A stretch of DNA of 64,000 nucleotides from Gossypium raimondii (taxonomy: Eukaryota > Streptophyta > Magnoliopsida > Malvales > Malvaceae): contig NC_068567.1 of assembly GCF_025698545.1 (NCBI RefSeq), positions 2,356,001-2,420,000 on the forward strand. Direction: 5' to 3'. Every line of letters starts with the position of its first letter. Position 1 is the first letter of the stretch. Below the pieces are notes generated by a model, which was given only the letters and a program-made list of their open reading frames with translations, ran no database searches and had not been told where the DNA came from. The translations under genes and the position numbers were made by a program. This document shows, in pieces, positions 49,400 to 63,364 of the stretch.

Positions 49400-51235
49400 A
49401 GGTTAGAATAAGTCATTAAGGGCCTAGAGTTGGCTTGTTGGGTTTATTATAAAAAAAAGCCCATTTCAATTAAAAAGAAACTTTTTTTAATAATTTATAA
49501 GGTTAATGAAATATTTATTTTAATTTTGGCTCCGTTTATTTCAACATAAAAATTTTTACGGAAAATATCTTTAGCCTTACTCGATGTTTGTTTCATGTAA
49601 AATAGGATGGTCAACCTAAAAGATTTTTCAGTCAATGTAAAATTATCCTTTTATTCCAGTAAAATATCGTACCAATTTTTTTTCGTAAGACATTTTCTAA
49701 ACTAATATGGCTCTATTCATTATAACACTCTCATACCCAATTCGAACATCGGGTCAAAGCATCAGGATGTTACATTCTCTACTACGTTCTTCACTTATCC
49801 AATATTTTCTTATAAACTTTCATAACTTTTCAATTTAGTCTCTTTTTGTCAGAAAAATTCAATATTCACTAATTAATCATATTAAATAATTTTTCTTTCT
49901 TGTTACACTTATCTCAATATCTTGTTTCACAAGTTAAATTTCTATGCATTCACTTCTATTATTTCATCCATATATTTTCTCAAGTTTAATAATTTAGTCC
50001 TTGTCATCATAATAATTTCATATTTTCCACACTTTCACTTTTACAACACTTTATACATATTTTATCATCTCATAGCACATCCATTCAACTTTTATTATAA
50101 TTTCCTTATTCGCATATTAAATTGTTTCACACTTAAACTTTTGTATATTTTTCAATTTAGTCCCTATTGCCATGTAATTTAATTTTCACCGTATAAACAC
50201 TTTAATCAAATAATTCATTATAATACCTTAATTCACATAACAAATTTTCATGCATATCACTTCTCTTGTTTCAATTATAAATTTCACAAATTTTACAATT
50301 TAATCCTAAACATCATGAAGATTCATTATTTACTATAACTTCATCTTCACATCACTTTGTAATCAATTCACTACTTATCATAAATCTCAAACGTATGTTT
50401 GTTTCATCGAAAACAACTTTTTGTGAAATATTTTCAGGAAATCTACCAAACAACAGAAAATATTTTACACAAATTCATTCAAACACCAGAAAATATTAAA
50501 TTTTCCAGAAAAGTGAAACATTTTTCGGAAACTATTTTCAGTTAAACAAACGAACCTTTATATCCAAATATGTATTCTAATAACATAACAATTTCATATT
50601 TGTTTACATCTTTTATGAAGACAAACGTAAGCTTTTTAAAAAGAAGTTGTACACAGGGACGTAGTGGATGGTAATATAGAGTTGAGCTAAGATAGATGAT
50701 GAATCAAAACACACAAAAAATACCAAAAACACTATTTTTTTTCTTAAAAATTGAAAAAAATAATATTTAATTAAAAAAACGTGGAGAAAGATTGGTCCCT
50801 GTGGAACACCCTCCAAATTCCCAGGTTGTCAATTTAGTGAAAAAAAACGAAACAACCCACATGTCTAAGCACATGGCCAAACACATCTCAATCAACAACA
50901 ACATTTACAATTGGTCCCATTATAACAACCCCCCCATTTTGTTGTCTTTTTCTTTTAATGTCTATTTCCAACTTTCCACCTTATAATGTTTAGCCACTTG
51001 TTTTGGCTTTCCAACTTTAGGTAAATCATTAGCTATTTGACAAAATATTTTTCATTTTTAGCATAAAAACTCAAAGAAAAGATTAAATTATGTTTTAAGC
51101 AAGGTTTAAGATTGTTGAACCGGTCAGATCTTCAATTTTTTAATTCGATCTGTTTGTTTGGTTAAATTTGATAATATATTGAGAATTCATAAAAAAAAGG
51201 GAGAAATTTGATTCAATCGGATCAACTAGATTTGC
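49400..51235. other. Intergenic repeats, including a MITE at about 50393-50556
   Basis: A 160-bp stretch beginning GTTTGTTTCATCGAAAA and ending TTTTCAGTTAAACAAAC forms a terminal inverted repeat, typical of a hAT-like MITE. A related left end (CCGTTTATTTCAACATAAAA) lies at 49532. Between them is 650 bp of T-rich DNA with TTCAATTTAGTC blocks, which resembles LTR-derived sequence. No gene seen. Confidence 0.4.
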
Positions 51236-51690
51236 CATGAGCCGAGTCACCTGCTAAAAAAATGGGAAGGTTTGGACAAAATATGAGGGTCGAAAAATGC
51301 GCTTGACTAAAATTTAAGGCCTGTTTTCTATATGGCTTGGGCATTGGGCAAGATTTTCTAGCCCAAGCCCGGCTTGATGTGTCTCGAATATGATGCTATA
51401 AAAATATTATATTAATCATATATGTTAAATAATAATCATTTCCTTTTATATTTTTGGCCTAATACCTGCCATGGGCTAGGTCACCCGCTCAAAAAATGAG
51501 AGGATTTGGACAAAATATGAGGCTCGAAAAGTGGGCTTGAGTAAAATTTAAGGCCCACTTTCTATATGGCTCAAGCCTTGTAAAAGATTTTTGGCCCAAG
51601 CCTAGCTTGGCCCGACCCGAATATATTATGTTATAAAAATATTATATTAATTATATATGTTAAATAATAATTAAATGTTTTTATATTTAT
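51236..51690. repeat. Tandem duplication of a ~230-bp unit
   Basis: The unit at about 51236-51462 recurs at 51468-51690. Shared blocks in order are ATGGGAAGGTTTGGACAAAA / ATGAGAGGATTTGGACAAAA, GGCTTGAGTAAAATTTAAGG, TATATGGCT, GCCCAAGCC, and ATAAAAATATTATATTAAT. Further GGCC/GAGC-rich relatives are at 51955-52110, which starts AGGGGTGAGTTGGG. Confidence 0.7.
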
Positions 51691-54600
51691 ATTATATCAG
51701 TAACCCAATAACAATTAGACCTGTTACCCAAAACCTAAAAAAGAACAACTTAATTAAATAACCCAATCCAAAATATAAAAATTATATTTAATACAATAAA
51801 TATTTATTATATTTATTATAGTGTTTTTAAATATAAGTACTTTTTTAATGTATATTTAATGTGTTAGAAAACTTTTATTTTAATTTTTTTTTTGTGCATT
51901 TAGTGTACTATATTTTTTAATATATATATATTTAAATAAAAATTAATCTAAAAAAATCAAATAGGGGTGAGTTGGGTCAAGCCCAAGTTTACCTTTCTTG
52001 GATTTGGCCGAGCTTAGGCAAAAAATTAAACCCATTTTTTGAGCCAAGCCTGAGCTTGCAAAAATGGTCTAGATGCATTACATAGGCCCAACCTGATCTC
52101 AGCTCATCCTGGCCCATTAGCATCTCTAGATCAAACTGTTAGTTCAACTAGTTTTTTAATCCAATTCAACCAGTTCAGAGTGGTTCGTGAGTCAACCAGC
52201 CGATCCAATCTAATTTAAACGACATTGGTTTTGAGTCATTGTACTATTTGTACATTTGGAATTTAGTCATTCTACTTTATTTTTAAGAATTTAGTCCATT
52301 TAGTTTTTAGATTTCAAAATTCAGGTAAACTTATTAGTTTTGTTAAAAAATATATGGTTAAATTCGTTGATGTGATTTTTTGAAATAAAAAAGTACTCGT
52401 ATGGTAGTTATGTAACAAAAAATGTTGTAATAAACCCGAATTTAATAAAAGAATTTTAATAATGTTAATAATTGGATTTGCATTTTCAAATTTGAAAAGT
52501 AAAACAATTAAATTCCATGAATTAAAAAGAAAGGAGATTAAATTTCAAGTGTACAAATAAGGATAAGGACTTAGAGCATATTTTAACCAAATAAAAAAAT
52601 TATACGAAGGGAGGTTACTCGAGTTTAAGGTCAAGATTTATCATAGACTTTAAAATCGGCTAATAATGCACTATGCAATTTTCGAAATTCAACTTTAAGT
52701 AAGGTTATTTAGTATACAAGTTGGTTCAAAACGGTCCGTCTACTATGGACTCAATTTAATGCATGTATTAGTGAAAAGAAGGGATAAATATCAAAATTAC
52801 ACATAAACTTGGTGCCAATGTGAAATTTGGTTTGCAAACTTTGATTTAGTGTAGCTATACACATGAACCTTTAGTTGTTATTCATGTGTATACATGAAAC
52901 TTTAATTTTGATTACATTATACACATTTTGATTGGTGTTTGCTCGTTGTTATGAAAAATGAGAAAAATGACATGCTATTTATATTGTTTTTTAAATGGAT
53001 AAAATGGTAAAACAGCAGAGGATTTTTTTCAATAAAAAATATTCTGAAAAAAAATATTTACGATAAAATGAACAAATTCTATTCAAAAGGACACACATGG
53101 TACATGTCGTCAACAAGTGTTGACACGAACATGGACTGGGCCGAACAATAATGACACACATATGTTGAGCCCTTAGCCCCTAGTTACTAAATGAAGGTAA
53201 TAGGTAAGACTATTTTTAAATCCTTTTAAAAATCTTTCTTCAATCAATATGGGATTACCCACTTTAAATCCTAATTTTGATACAAGATCAAGCTAGAATT
53301 TTATGGTAAATTCGACTCAACACAATTAAATTTTAATAAAGTGTGTTCATTTTATCTCGAAATTAAACAAAAAACCGATGTTATTTCTGTCTTTATATTT
53401 AGGTTTTACCATCTCTAATATCACCAACACTTTTCTTCCTATAGAATAGATAGTTTACTTGGCTTAAAACTTGGGATGGCACCCTTGCTTCCTCAAAATG
53501 GTAAAATTTATTCTTAATCCCTTTAAAATTATAAACTTTTAAGTGAATATAATAGTTAAGTTACATTTTGCCTCCTAAAGATGGTAAAATTTATTCAGAA
53601 TTCTTTTAAAATTACAAAATAATATGTTAACACAATGATAAAATTATACTTTAAATCTCCTTAAATAAATATAACTTAATCTTGATCTCTTCTAAAATAA
53701 TTTCTTGACTTCATTTCTATTTAGAACTGTCCATAAACCAAGCAATACCACTATTCAACTTTTTCTATTTTCCTAATTCAAGCATCTCTGTTCGAGTCAT
53801 TGTTCATTATAATATCGAATCCACAATGAGATTTTGTCTTAGAAAAATCCCATCATATAAAAAATTATAGAGTATAATTGTGAAAAACTTTTAAAAAATT
53901 ATATCAAAAACTAGAAATTTGTTTTATTATTATTGGTTGATGCTTTATTTAAATAATTAGCACTGAAATTTAGGATAATTTAGTATATCAAGATTTAAAC
54001 CAACTAAAATATCTCACCAAGCTTGAGAGTGACCCACTTCAATTAAGAGTTATTATTAAATTTTGAAAATTATAAAAGAAAATGAATAGACATCACTATT
54101 AAAGAGAGAATAAGATGAATTAACCTATATACTAATTAGAATTATTCATGAATCGGATTATATCGTATTAAGTAATCTTAATTTTAAGATACAATACTAA
54201 TTAAGTTAATAATTCAATTTTTAAAAAGTTTTCCGTTGATATAAAAATAAATAAAATTTAAAATTACATATGAATTTTGATTAAATATGCATTATGATGC
54301 TTAAATTTTGGTTTCTTACAAATATGTACATATTAAAATTAGCCTATCACATTATTATACATTTGATTAAATTTTTATGTATAGTTTTAAAATTTATCTC
54401 GAAAATAAATTTATAAACTTAAAATTTTCACTAAATTTGATAATATCCAATATTATACGTAAGGGCGAAATTAAAAAAATAAAATTAGAGGACTTAATTT
54501 AATATTTTAAAAGCTTAATAAAAATTTTCACACGAAACAGATGTAATTAATTAAAATTTAATACATGAAAAAATATAAAAAAATCTAATTGCGACACATT

Positions 54601-56780
54601 AAAGAGAAGACAGAAGACAACATTTCAACGGACATGCGAAAAAATTTCAATACTTTAGAGAAAAAAGAAAAAGAAAGACAGCCCAATCCAAAGTGTTGAT
54701 AGCTTCCATAAACAGTAAGGAACCCAACATCGAACATCAAACATCAAACTTTTTTGCTTCGAAATATGAACCAATCAAATCAATGGTTCTGATAATTAAA
54801 CTGAATTAACCACAATTTTTATTTCCATTTTCAACATACAAAAAATCCGATGTTTTAAAATTAAATTTAAATTCATAAAATTTTAAATTTCGATTCAATT
54901 GACTCAATTCGATAAATTATTTATTACAAATTTACAATAAAAAAATTTAAATCAGTAAATATGATGTTTATTTACCTGATTAGTATAATAATTGTTACAG
55001 ATTCAAAGGACTAATTTTAAATTAAGAAATTAATTTTAAGTTGGCAATACATTAATATGAAAGGCAAGGTTCTCCAATTTAGTGTTCTGCCGACAATTTG
55101 TGTGGATGGAGAGAAAGCAAGGAATAGTGTTTATTTATTTATTTATATTTATTTATTTTAAATTCACATGTGATAAATGAAGAGAATATTCTATATTTAT
55201 GTATTTAAAATTATATGTGTTTGTATTTATTTATTTATTTAAATTAAATGAATTTGTTTATAAACTCATGAATAATAAACAAACAAACAATAAACGAGTG
55301 TCAGATGAGTTTTAAGTGATCTATTAAATGAGTCTTGAATAAATATAAATGAATTTGTTTATAAATATAAATGGTTTGAATAAAATTTGTTAATGCTTTG
55401 TTCATTTAATAATGAGTCTCGAAATTTTTTTTGTTCATTTATTTAGCTTGATAAATGAACATAAGCGGAAAAAAAAAATTGAACTTGAAAGTGTTGAATA
55501 GTTGTTAGTAAAAATCGATATGGACACATGAGTTTGTTACACGATTCGGAAACCTTTAAGGTCAACTTACTTACCAAGTTGCAACTAGTACTGTTCATTG
55601 GTTGGGTTGCATCTCGGTTTTAAATCTAAGCCTATTTTTGGCTTCACTTGCCCGAAAAACCCGTTTCACTGTTCAAAATTAATAAAATACTAAAAACATA
55701 TTTTTATATTAATATTTTATATATGCTATAATCAATTTTAAATTTTAAAAATATTTAAATTGAGTTTGGGTTGGACTGGGTCGAATTGAGACATAAAAAA
55801 CTTTAAGCTCAACCCATGTCAAGCCTAGTTGTTCGGTTCTTGAAAAAGTCTAGTTGCAACCTAGCTCATATATTAACTAAGATCGCTCTTTCTCATTGAA
55901 AACCTAGCTACAAATTGCGCGTGAAACGAATATTCGACTAGTGTGAACGTGACATCTTAAAATTGTATTTCAATAAGACTCTTATATGGCATCAGACAAG
56001 GAAAGATATTGAATCTCATCATATGAGATAACATGATCACACATAAAATCTTCAAATAAACTCCTTGCTCGACTAATATGAGAGAAGGGCGAAGGGCAAA
56101 GGGCGAAGCTTAAGGAACAATATGAGGTTTACACGAAAGCTTAATAATCTAAGAGTGTCATAAATCCTTTCTTTTGAGTAAGCAAAATCTTACATATACA
56201 TATTCTTAAATAAGTGTATTCCTTTAAATGTCCATGAAATGACTCACGTGATACTGTTAACACGTGTATCGACATCTCTCTCTCTTAAACTATATATCAC
56301 TTCACTAAATTTTCACAATCTACGTGGTGATGAGTCATCAAACTTTACAAGTAATAAACAGGATATTATAAAATTTATCCATTTAACCCTTTTTAAAAAA
56401 AAATATCTGATTTTGGATTGATAAGGATGGGTGAAGCCACTAAACACAACAACTAAAATTAATATTTCTTTTTAAGATGGGTGACTTGAAGAAAACTAAG
56501 AGTAACATCAATCATATTTTTTTATTTTTTTAAATTATGTAATTAAATTTGAAGCAAAGATATCATAATTGGTTGGTAATAAACAGCTTTCTCAAATTTT
56601 ATTAATTATTTTACTTAAAAGGAATATTTTCTTTTTCAATTCCAGTCCTCCGTACTAAAGCAAAGGGACCCAATTCTAATCAAGTCGTCAGTGGATAAGG
56701 ATTATGCTTTGGGATAGATTTTATTGATTCTTTAAAGAAAAAAAGAAAAGCAATGAAAGTGATACTTCTTAACATGTATG
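51691..56780. other. Intergenic AT-rich region, no gene seen
   Basis: It holds the dispersed repeat copy 52260-52600 (partner at 45710), a weak repeat at 52790-52970 related to 59820-59930, an (ATTT)n run at 55128-55165, and AT-rich low-complexity DNA. No coding frame resembling a known family was found on either strand. Confidence 0.5.
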
Positions 56781-56784
56781 CTAT

Positions 56785-57200
56785 TAATTTGTGTATTTTG
56801 CAAAAGTTGTGAATTTAGTCCTTATACTTTCGGAACGGTCATATTTAGTATCTCTACTTTTCGAATTTTGAAGTTTTAATCCTCGCCCGAACAGTAGTGG
56901 TTAGATCCATTTGGTTAAATTCAATTACTAGTCACCATGTGTACAATTGTATATTTAGTCCATATTATCCAATTGAATCATTCTACGTCCCTATACTTTT
57001 TTTTTTAATTTTGAAATTTCAGTCTTGATGCAAATAACAATTGTCAATCTATTAATTAGATTTCTAATAAGTAATATGTAGAAATAACAAGCTGATAAAG
57101 CATTAAACATATGATAATATGTTTATCGCATCAAAATTTGAAAATAACATCACTTAACTTAATGAATTTATCAAAATTGCAAGAAATAAAATGACCAATA
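56785..57200. repeat. Dispersed repeat, copy 2
   Basis: Blocks GTGAATTTAGTCCTTATAC, CGAATTTTGAAGTTTTAAT, CAGTAGTGGTTAG, TTGATGCAAATAACA and GATAATATGTTT appear in the same order at 60570-61000, and more loosely at 15040-15520. Confidence 0.65.
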
Positions 57201-57684
57201 ACTTTTGTAAAATATACGGATTAATAGTAAAATTTGACGTAAACTAAAATATTTGATAATATTTTTTAATTATCTATATATAACTTGACCCAAGTATAAT
57301 TTAGCTAGCTCTTAATTACTTATATAAGTGAACATGTACTTATATAAAGCTTAATAAAATTTTATATTTGGTAAAGTTGGTTGGCCATGGTAGCATAGTC
57401 TTCACACCTAGAAGAAGTGCCAAATTGGTCTATAATCCCTATTTCACCTAATTATGCTAATAGCCTTCCTATTTAGCAATGAAATCTTGATTGAGCATTG
57501 ACATAATGAAATATTAATCATAGATATAAATAGGAATCTCATGTGAATCTACCTTACTTGAAAAAAAAAAGTAAAAAAAAAAAAATTAAAGAGGTGAAGT
57601 TAGATAGGTAATCTTGTCAACATGAATAAAGGGAAAAAGGTTTTTTTTTTTAAATAAAATAAAATTTATAGGTTCTGTTTATAT

Positions 57685-57840
57685 CTGCTATTGGTTTCTC
57701 CCTAACCCATAAATAAGAAGATAATGTGTTTCAGTGCACTTGAGTCCACGTCCTTTTGCGTTGGCAATGATGTTCATTCCAATCGAGCTGAAACTCAATG
57801 GACTTATTTTTATATGGTTTTCTCTAAAACTTATTGCTAA
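57685..57840 (-). mobile_element. tRNA-derived SINE, copy C (most complete)
   Basis: On the minus strand: an A-box-like CAGCTCGATTGGAATG, a B-box GTGGACTCAAGTGC, the signature CATTATCTTCTTATTTATGGG and the tail GGGAGAAACCAATAGCAG. A- and B-boxes in tRNA-like spacing support a pol III SINE. Confidence 0.7.
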
Positions 57841-58439
57841 CATCTATTTTTATCTAAACCGAAACAAAAACAATAGTTCAAACTCGACAAAATAAAATAT
57901 TTTAAAATTATTTAATTTAAATTTATGCCAAACAAAACCCAATCTAAGTATAGATCTAACTCACACTTGAATTTTATTAATGTTATTAATATTATTTACA
58001 ATTTCTAGGACTCATGTGATAGCACCGCCCTCATACTATGATGAAGGTAAAAGAGTTCATTGCCTCGCACAATTTTATCGTCTTAAAGTTTACTCCCTTT
58101 ATACTAAAAAAACAAAACCCTAGTACAAATGAACAAAAAAAAAAATACATAGTACAATCACATGAAGCACTCCTAAAAGTTCATGCATTAATCTTAGTAA
58201 ATAACTTTGTGCACCCATTGGAATTATCTCCATCAGTTAACCAATATATTTATTGTAACATGTACCCATTGTTACTTTCTTTTTAAAATAATTGTTGAAT
58301 ATTGTGATGGAATAACCTCACGTTAAGGATTGTTGTTACATATCATTCACATATTTAATAATCGTATCCCAGCAGCTTATATTATCAGTCATATATTTTA
58401 TATTGTCAGACGGTACTTATTGTTTTTACGGATATACTT

Positions 58440-59280
58440 CTAAAGATATCTAACACGTCATACGCGATTGTCCTGAAGTTAAAGACATATGGTCTATAAT
58501 AATACCAGAAGATAAGTTCAATGCTTTCTCATCTAGGGATTGCATGATGGATAGTTGCCAATTTTTTCAATAAACTTGGAATGCAAATGGAAGGAGTGGA
58601 TTGGCAATGTTTCTTTGGTATGGTTGCATGATGTATTTGAAAAAATCGTAATTTATCTGTCTTCCAAGGAACGTCGTGAAGTGTTGAGGAGTGGGTCAAA
58701 GTTTCATACAGTTGGGCTAAACAATACACCTCACTCAATAAGGCAAGTACCCTGAGACAATTAGTATCAAACTTAGTCACACCTTTACTTGAGAATTGGA
58801 TTCAATTGAATACTGATGGTGCAATTAAAGGGGAGACCGAGGCTGCCTTGATAGGGGGTTCTATGAGATAGGTATGGGTGTTGGAACCTGGGTTACAATT
58901 GGATAATTTATTGGAATATGTTTTATTTTAGATGCGAAATTATAGGGCATTTTGGAATGGTATGTTGATTGCACTGGACAGAGGATTCGACAGGTTGATA
59001 ATTTTTTCAGATAGTTAAGATCAGGCGGTACAAGCTCTACAAAGCAAGTCTACAAAAGATTCAAGTTTAGCTTTGGTCAGAAGAATTCATCTCTTATTGA
59101 CTAAGATAGTGCATTGATCGATTCATCATGTTTCAAGAGAACTCAAAAGATGTTGATAGGCTAGCTAAAATGACGATCGGTTACAACGATGGCCTTCAAT
59201 TTTTTGAAACACCTCCTTGGAGGCTTGAGTTTTTATCTAAGTAGTTCTTTATAATGCTTTGTCTCTCTAAAAAAAAAGAG
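58440..59280 (+). pseudogene. 5'-truncated LINE tail with RNase H domain and poly(A)
   Basis: Plus-strand frames read HVIRDCPEVKDIWSIIIPED (zinc-binding RT tail), then LLENWIQLNTDGAIKGETEA, GMLIALDRGFDRLIIFSD and YNDGLQFFETPPWRLEF, which are the start, middle and end of a plant LINE RNase H domain. Stops and frame changes interrupt it. It ends GCTTTGTCTCTCT followed by A9, a LINE-like 3' end. The reverse transcriptase core is missing, as expected for 5' truncation during insertion. Confidence 0.75.
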
Positions 59281-61960
59281 AATACTCTTAAATACCTCTT
59301 TAAAATACAATCAAGAGAATAAACTAATTCTCACTCGAATTCCCCTCCCTTTTCCAACCAGCTAACCTCAAAAGCCTTTTTTTCGACTTTTTATCCATCG
59401 AGTGAACTAATTGAACCGTTTTCATAATAATTTAAAAAAAGAAAGGCAATGGGGAGAAAACCATGAATGCAAGCTAAACCCGGATTTCAAGCAGGGAAAG
59501 GAATCATTAAAATTTGAGAAAGTCCCCCACCAAATTACTTTATCAAATATGAAATGGCAAATTTTGGTCAAAATGTTGGCTCCACACCACTTTAGCATCT
59601 TCCTTTTTATCTCTGCTATTTTTAGCTAAAGGAACTTCAATCTCAAGATAAAGAGAGGGATTTCTAATTTTCAAAGGTGTTTATACCTTAATCTTTGACT
59701 TTTATTTTCATCAAATTATGATTTTCATATTGAAATAACATCATTTTACGCTGATATATTATCTATACAAACAATGATATTAATCCAATCCAATATGAAA
59801 ATAAATGTATTAATTTATTTATTTCTTTAAATGTGTACAATTGAACCAAAATTAAAGTTTCATGTATCAAATTTCACATTAAACGTTCATGTATAAATTT
59901 AATATTTAGCCCTAGCAAAGTGAGTTAAAATTTTAAAATTGTGTTTTCCTTTCTTTCTTTTGTAATCCACATCAATATTTTAACTTGAATAATTAACCAT
60001 TTGACTTAAATAATGACATTATAAACATAGAGGTGCCATATTTTTCCAAATTAAATTATATATTAATCACTTGATTGAGTCGTTGTCGCGAGTCAACTGA
60101 ACACCAACTTAGTTAAATAATGACGAATATACACACACTTCATCGTTTAATCAAAGCCTCATTTGTTATTGATATCAATTTTTTATAAATATATTTATTA
60201 TATAATTATATTTTTCACCCATATCGTGAAATTTACATAATATAAAATTAATATTATTAATTCGAATGAATTATTATAAGTATTAAATAAATAATTTCAA
60301 CAATTAATTCAACCCAAATTAATTAAAAAATTCGAATCCTTACGCTTAAAATCTTAAGACCTCAACCATACCGACATTAATGCAAGTCTACCGTTACGTA
60401 AGATAAGACATACATATCCCATCTCTTTGTGGAAATAATAGCCCACACGCAATGTTCTCATTTCATTGCATTATTCAATACGTACGCATGCAATAATTTT
60501 GTCTCAACATGTTTTTGACCATGATTTTCAACCAACGTAAATATATGGATCGGTTAACAGCTAGGTTAAATTTTATTATTAGTCCTTGTATTTCATAAAA
60601 ATTGTGAATTTAGTTTTTCTACTTTTTAAATTGGTCAATTTTAGTTTCTGTATTTTTTTGAAATTTAAAGTTTTAGTCATGACCCAAACAGCAGTAGCTA
60701 ATTTCGTTGGGTTAAATTCGATTAATTGTGGTTAAATTCGATTAATTGTGTTATACTATGCGTACAGCTATAGATTTAGTTCATATTCTCTAATCGGATC
60801 ATTCTAAGTTTTTGTACTTTTTGAATTTTAAAATCTCATTCTTGACCCAAATGATAGTCATTAATCCATTAATTAGATTTTTAGTGAATAATATGTGAAA
60901 ATAACAAGTTGACATAGCATTACACACGTGATAATATGTTTCTTTGCATTAGATTTTGAAAATAATGAACATAATGAATTTAATGATTATCGTTCTTGAT
61001 TATTGAAAATTTAAAATTTCACAACTTTTATTATATTAAAAAATTGTATTTATATTTGATGTATGGATCGTGAATATATTTAATTAGCTGATAGCGTATA
61101 AAATTATATAATGTTACAATGTATCGAATATAAATTCAAAAATAATATATTAATTATATGCTTTTATAAATGTTAATTTAATCACTATCAAGATATTGAT
61201 TAATAATTTCAATTAAATAATGTTTTTTAACTTAAAATAGTCACATAAAATTTATTAAAATAAATCATACATCTCAACAATAAATGATTTAGATTTCTAG
61301 TTTTCATGAGAGGTCCTTTGTTAACCTTAATTTTGAATACTTGTACACTCATGACGACATGTATGAACATCTCTAATCTCTTTTAATAATTATATGTCAT
61401 GATCTTAACAATTATTATCATGCCCTTCAAAAGTTTTAAATTTTAATTAGGTCTCTCGAAACTTTTAGAAACTTTTATTAAACACCCTTTTTTTTAAAGT
61501 TTTAATTAGACCCTTCGAACTTTTTCAACATTTTAATTAGGCACCCAAAATTTATTGGCACGTTTCACTGTTGTGTATGTTCGAAGATAATGATTTAAGC
61601 ATAGATATTTGCAGGCACATGTCCAAAACTTTTTCTCCTTGAACTTTAACCGAAAAATGTTACTATTCAATCACTTAATGAGTTAATGTGTCACGTCAGC
61701 AATCCGTTAAAAGAAAGTAAAAATTTTAATGATAGTGACTAATTCGCACAATTATCTTATTTAAAATGACAAAATTAAAAAAAAAAGATATTTGAAATGA
61801 TGAAAATAGAATAGCCCCTAATTTAAAGTGATGATGGGTGTAGTTTAGCTATATATATTACAATAATTTAAAGCAATTGATACCCATAGTTCCAAGAATC
61901 AAACAACTTAGTATGAACAAATTAACTACTATATTTCAGTGGCTTAAGTCAAAGCTAGTG
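59281..61960. other. Intergenic AT-rich DNA with dispersed repeat copy 3
   Basis: The repeat family of 56785 recurs at about 60570-61000. Within it a 20-bp unit GGTTAAATTCGATTAATTGT is duplicated in tandem at about 60711-60750. The stretch 59820-59930 is related to 52800-52960. No gene seen. Confidence 0.5.
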
Positions 61961-61966
61961 TATAGT

Positions 61967-62080
61967 TTAATACTCACCCATGAAAAACAAAGACCAAAAG
62001 AGAAAAGCAGCAAATTTTGGAACATTAGTTTGTAATTCACTGAGAATCTTGTTGGGGTATGATCTAACAATCTTATCCAT
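61967..62080 (-). other. Small open frame with a splice-donor-like end
   Basis: On the minus strand a 37-codon frame reads MDKIVRSYPNKILSELQTN and ends in a hydrophobic stretch FAAFLFWSLFFMGEY before a stop. The last codons overlap GGTGAGTATT, a near-consensus splice donor, so it could be a coding exon rather than a whole peptide. A second frame of 70 codons overlaps it (61936-62148). Neither is recognised. A TA-rich tract lies upstream at 62186. Confidence 0.2.
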
Positions 62081-62185
62081 ATGAAGGAATTCAATGAAGA
62101 TGGTCCATCACCACCCACATCTCCATATTCTCTATATTTTACAGTCAAAACACTCTTGTCTTATTAATTTAAGCTGCATTTCTTT

Positions 62186-62204
62186 TATATATATATATAT
62201 ATAT
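62186..62204. repeat. (TA)n microsatellite
   Basis: A short TA run. A longer one of about 29 bp lies at 62720-62748. Confidence 0.9.
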
Positions 62205-62354
62205 TCGATTTTGTTACACTCATAATGTGAGTGAAATAAAATATTATATGTTCGATCTCTGTATTTATAAATTTATAATTGTTTTGTTTTATTTTCTATT
62301 TTTTGAATAATTTCATTATAGGTTTTTGATCATATATATCTGCTCATTTTCACA

Positions 62355-62460
62355 GAAAGTCTAAAACTGCCCATAGTCCATTCTTAACCCATAAATAGGA
62401 GGATAATGCGTTTCAACGTACTCGAACCCACATCCTCGAGCTAAGACTCAATAATAATAT
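62355..62460 (-). mobile_element. tRNA-derived SINE, copy D (internally deleted)
   Basis: On the minus strand: TCTTAGCTCGAGGATGTGGG, TTCGAGTACGTTGAAACGC, then ATTATCCTCCTATTTATGGG and GGACTATGGGCAGTTTTAGA. Compared with copy C, about 25-30 bases between A- and B-box are missing. Confidence 0.65.
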
Positions 62461-62714
62461 TAAATTATAATTTAAAAGAAGGGATGGTCTTGTAATTTCA
62501 TAATTGAGTTGGTAGCCCAATTAAGGGTGACACCAATTCAGCAAAGTGCTTAAATATAATATACTAGATATCTATGTTTATTAAGTCAAATGGTAAGAAG
62601 TTCGATATCCTTTAAGTAAAATTTTCAAAAACTAAATTTATTTTTATTTAAAGATCTAGTTTGACTCAACTCCAAACATAATCAAAATTCAATATAATTA
62701 TCGAAAATCAGAGA

Positions 62715-62751
<37 letters not shown>

Positions 62752-63360
62752 GAAACTTCTAAAATTTTGAAAGCTACTTCCAACTTAAGACTTTTACAAC
62801 ATTACAACTTCATTGTGGTGTATTCTTATTTATTATAATGCCCCCCTCGAGCCAAAAAAAAACAAAACGCGTAATATTTCAACTACTAATGCCAAAAATC
62901 CAAATTGTGGGCACATGAATTTCAACTACTAGTACTTTAAACCACTTTTGTCCAGCTCTAAATAAAATCGAGATTAAAATCAGTGATAAAATATATCTAT
63001 TGATGAATAAACGCGAATTATGGTATTTTTATTTAAAAAATTTAAAATTTATGTGATCGATTCGAATATTTAAATTGGGTTAAATTAAGTATTAAGGAAA
63101 AAAAATTAAAATTTAAGAAAATTATAGCATATAGTTGTTGACCCTAAATTTGTTTATAATTTAATCAAAATCATTAGTGGAAGTCAGAAGAATGTGAATG
63201 GCTGTTCAAAAGTCTTAAGTGAAGTACCCAACATGGAACGGTTGACCCTAAATCTGTTTGCAATTAACATTTGGGTGTTGGCATATCTTTCTCTAGATTT
63301 GTTTCCATTTATAAAATTTTAATCTTACATATGTCATACAGTTAAAGTATTTAGAAGGTT
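62461..63360. other. Intergenic, no gene seen
   Basis: AT-rich DNA with a (TA)n run at 62720-62748. No recognised coding or structured repeat. Confidence 0.5.
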
Positions 63361-63364
63361 TCTC

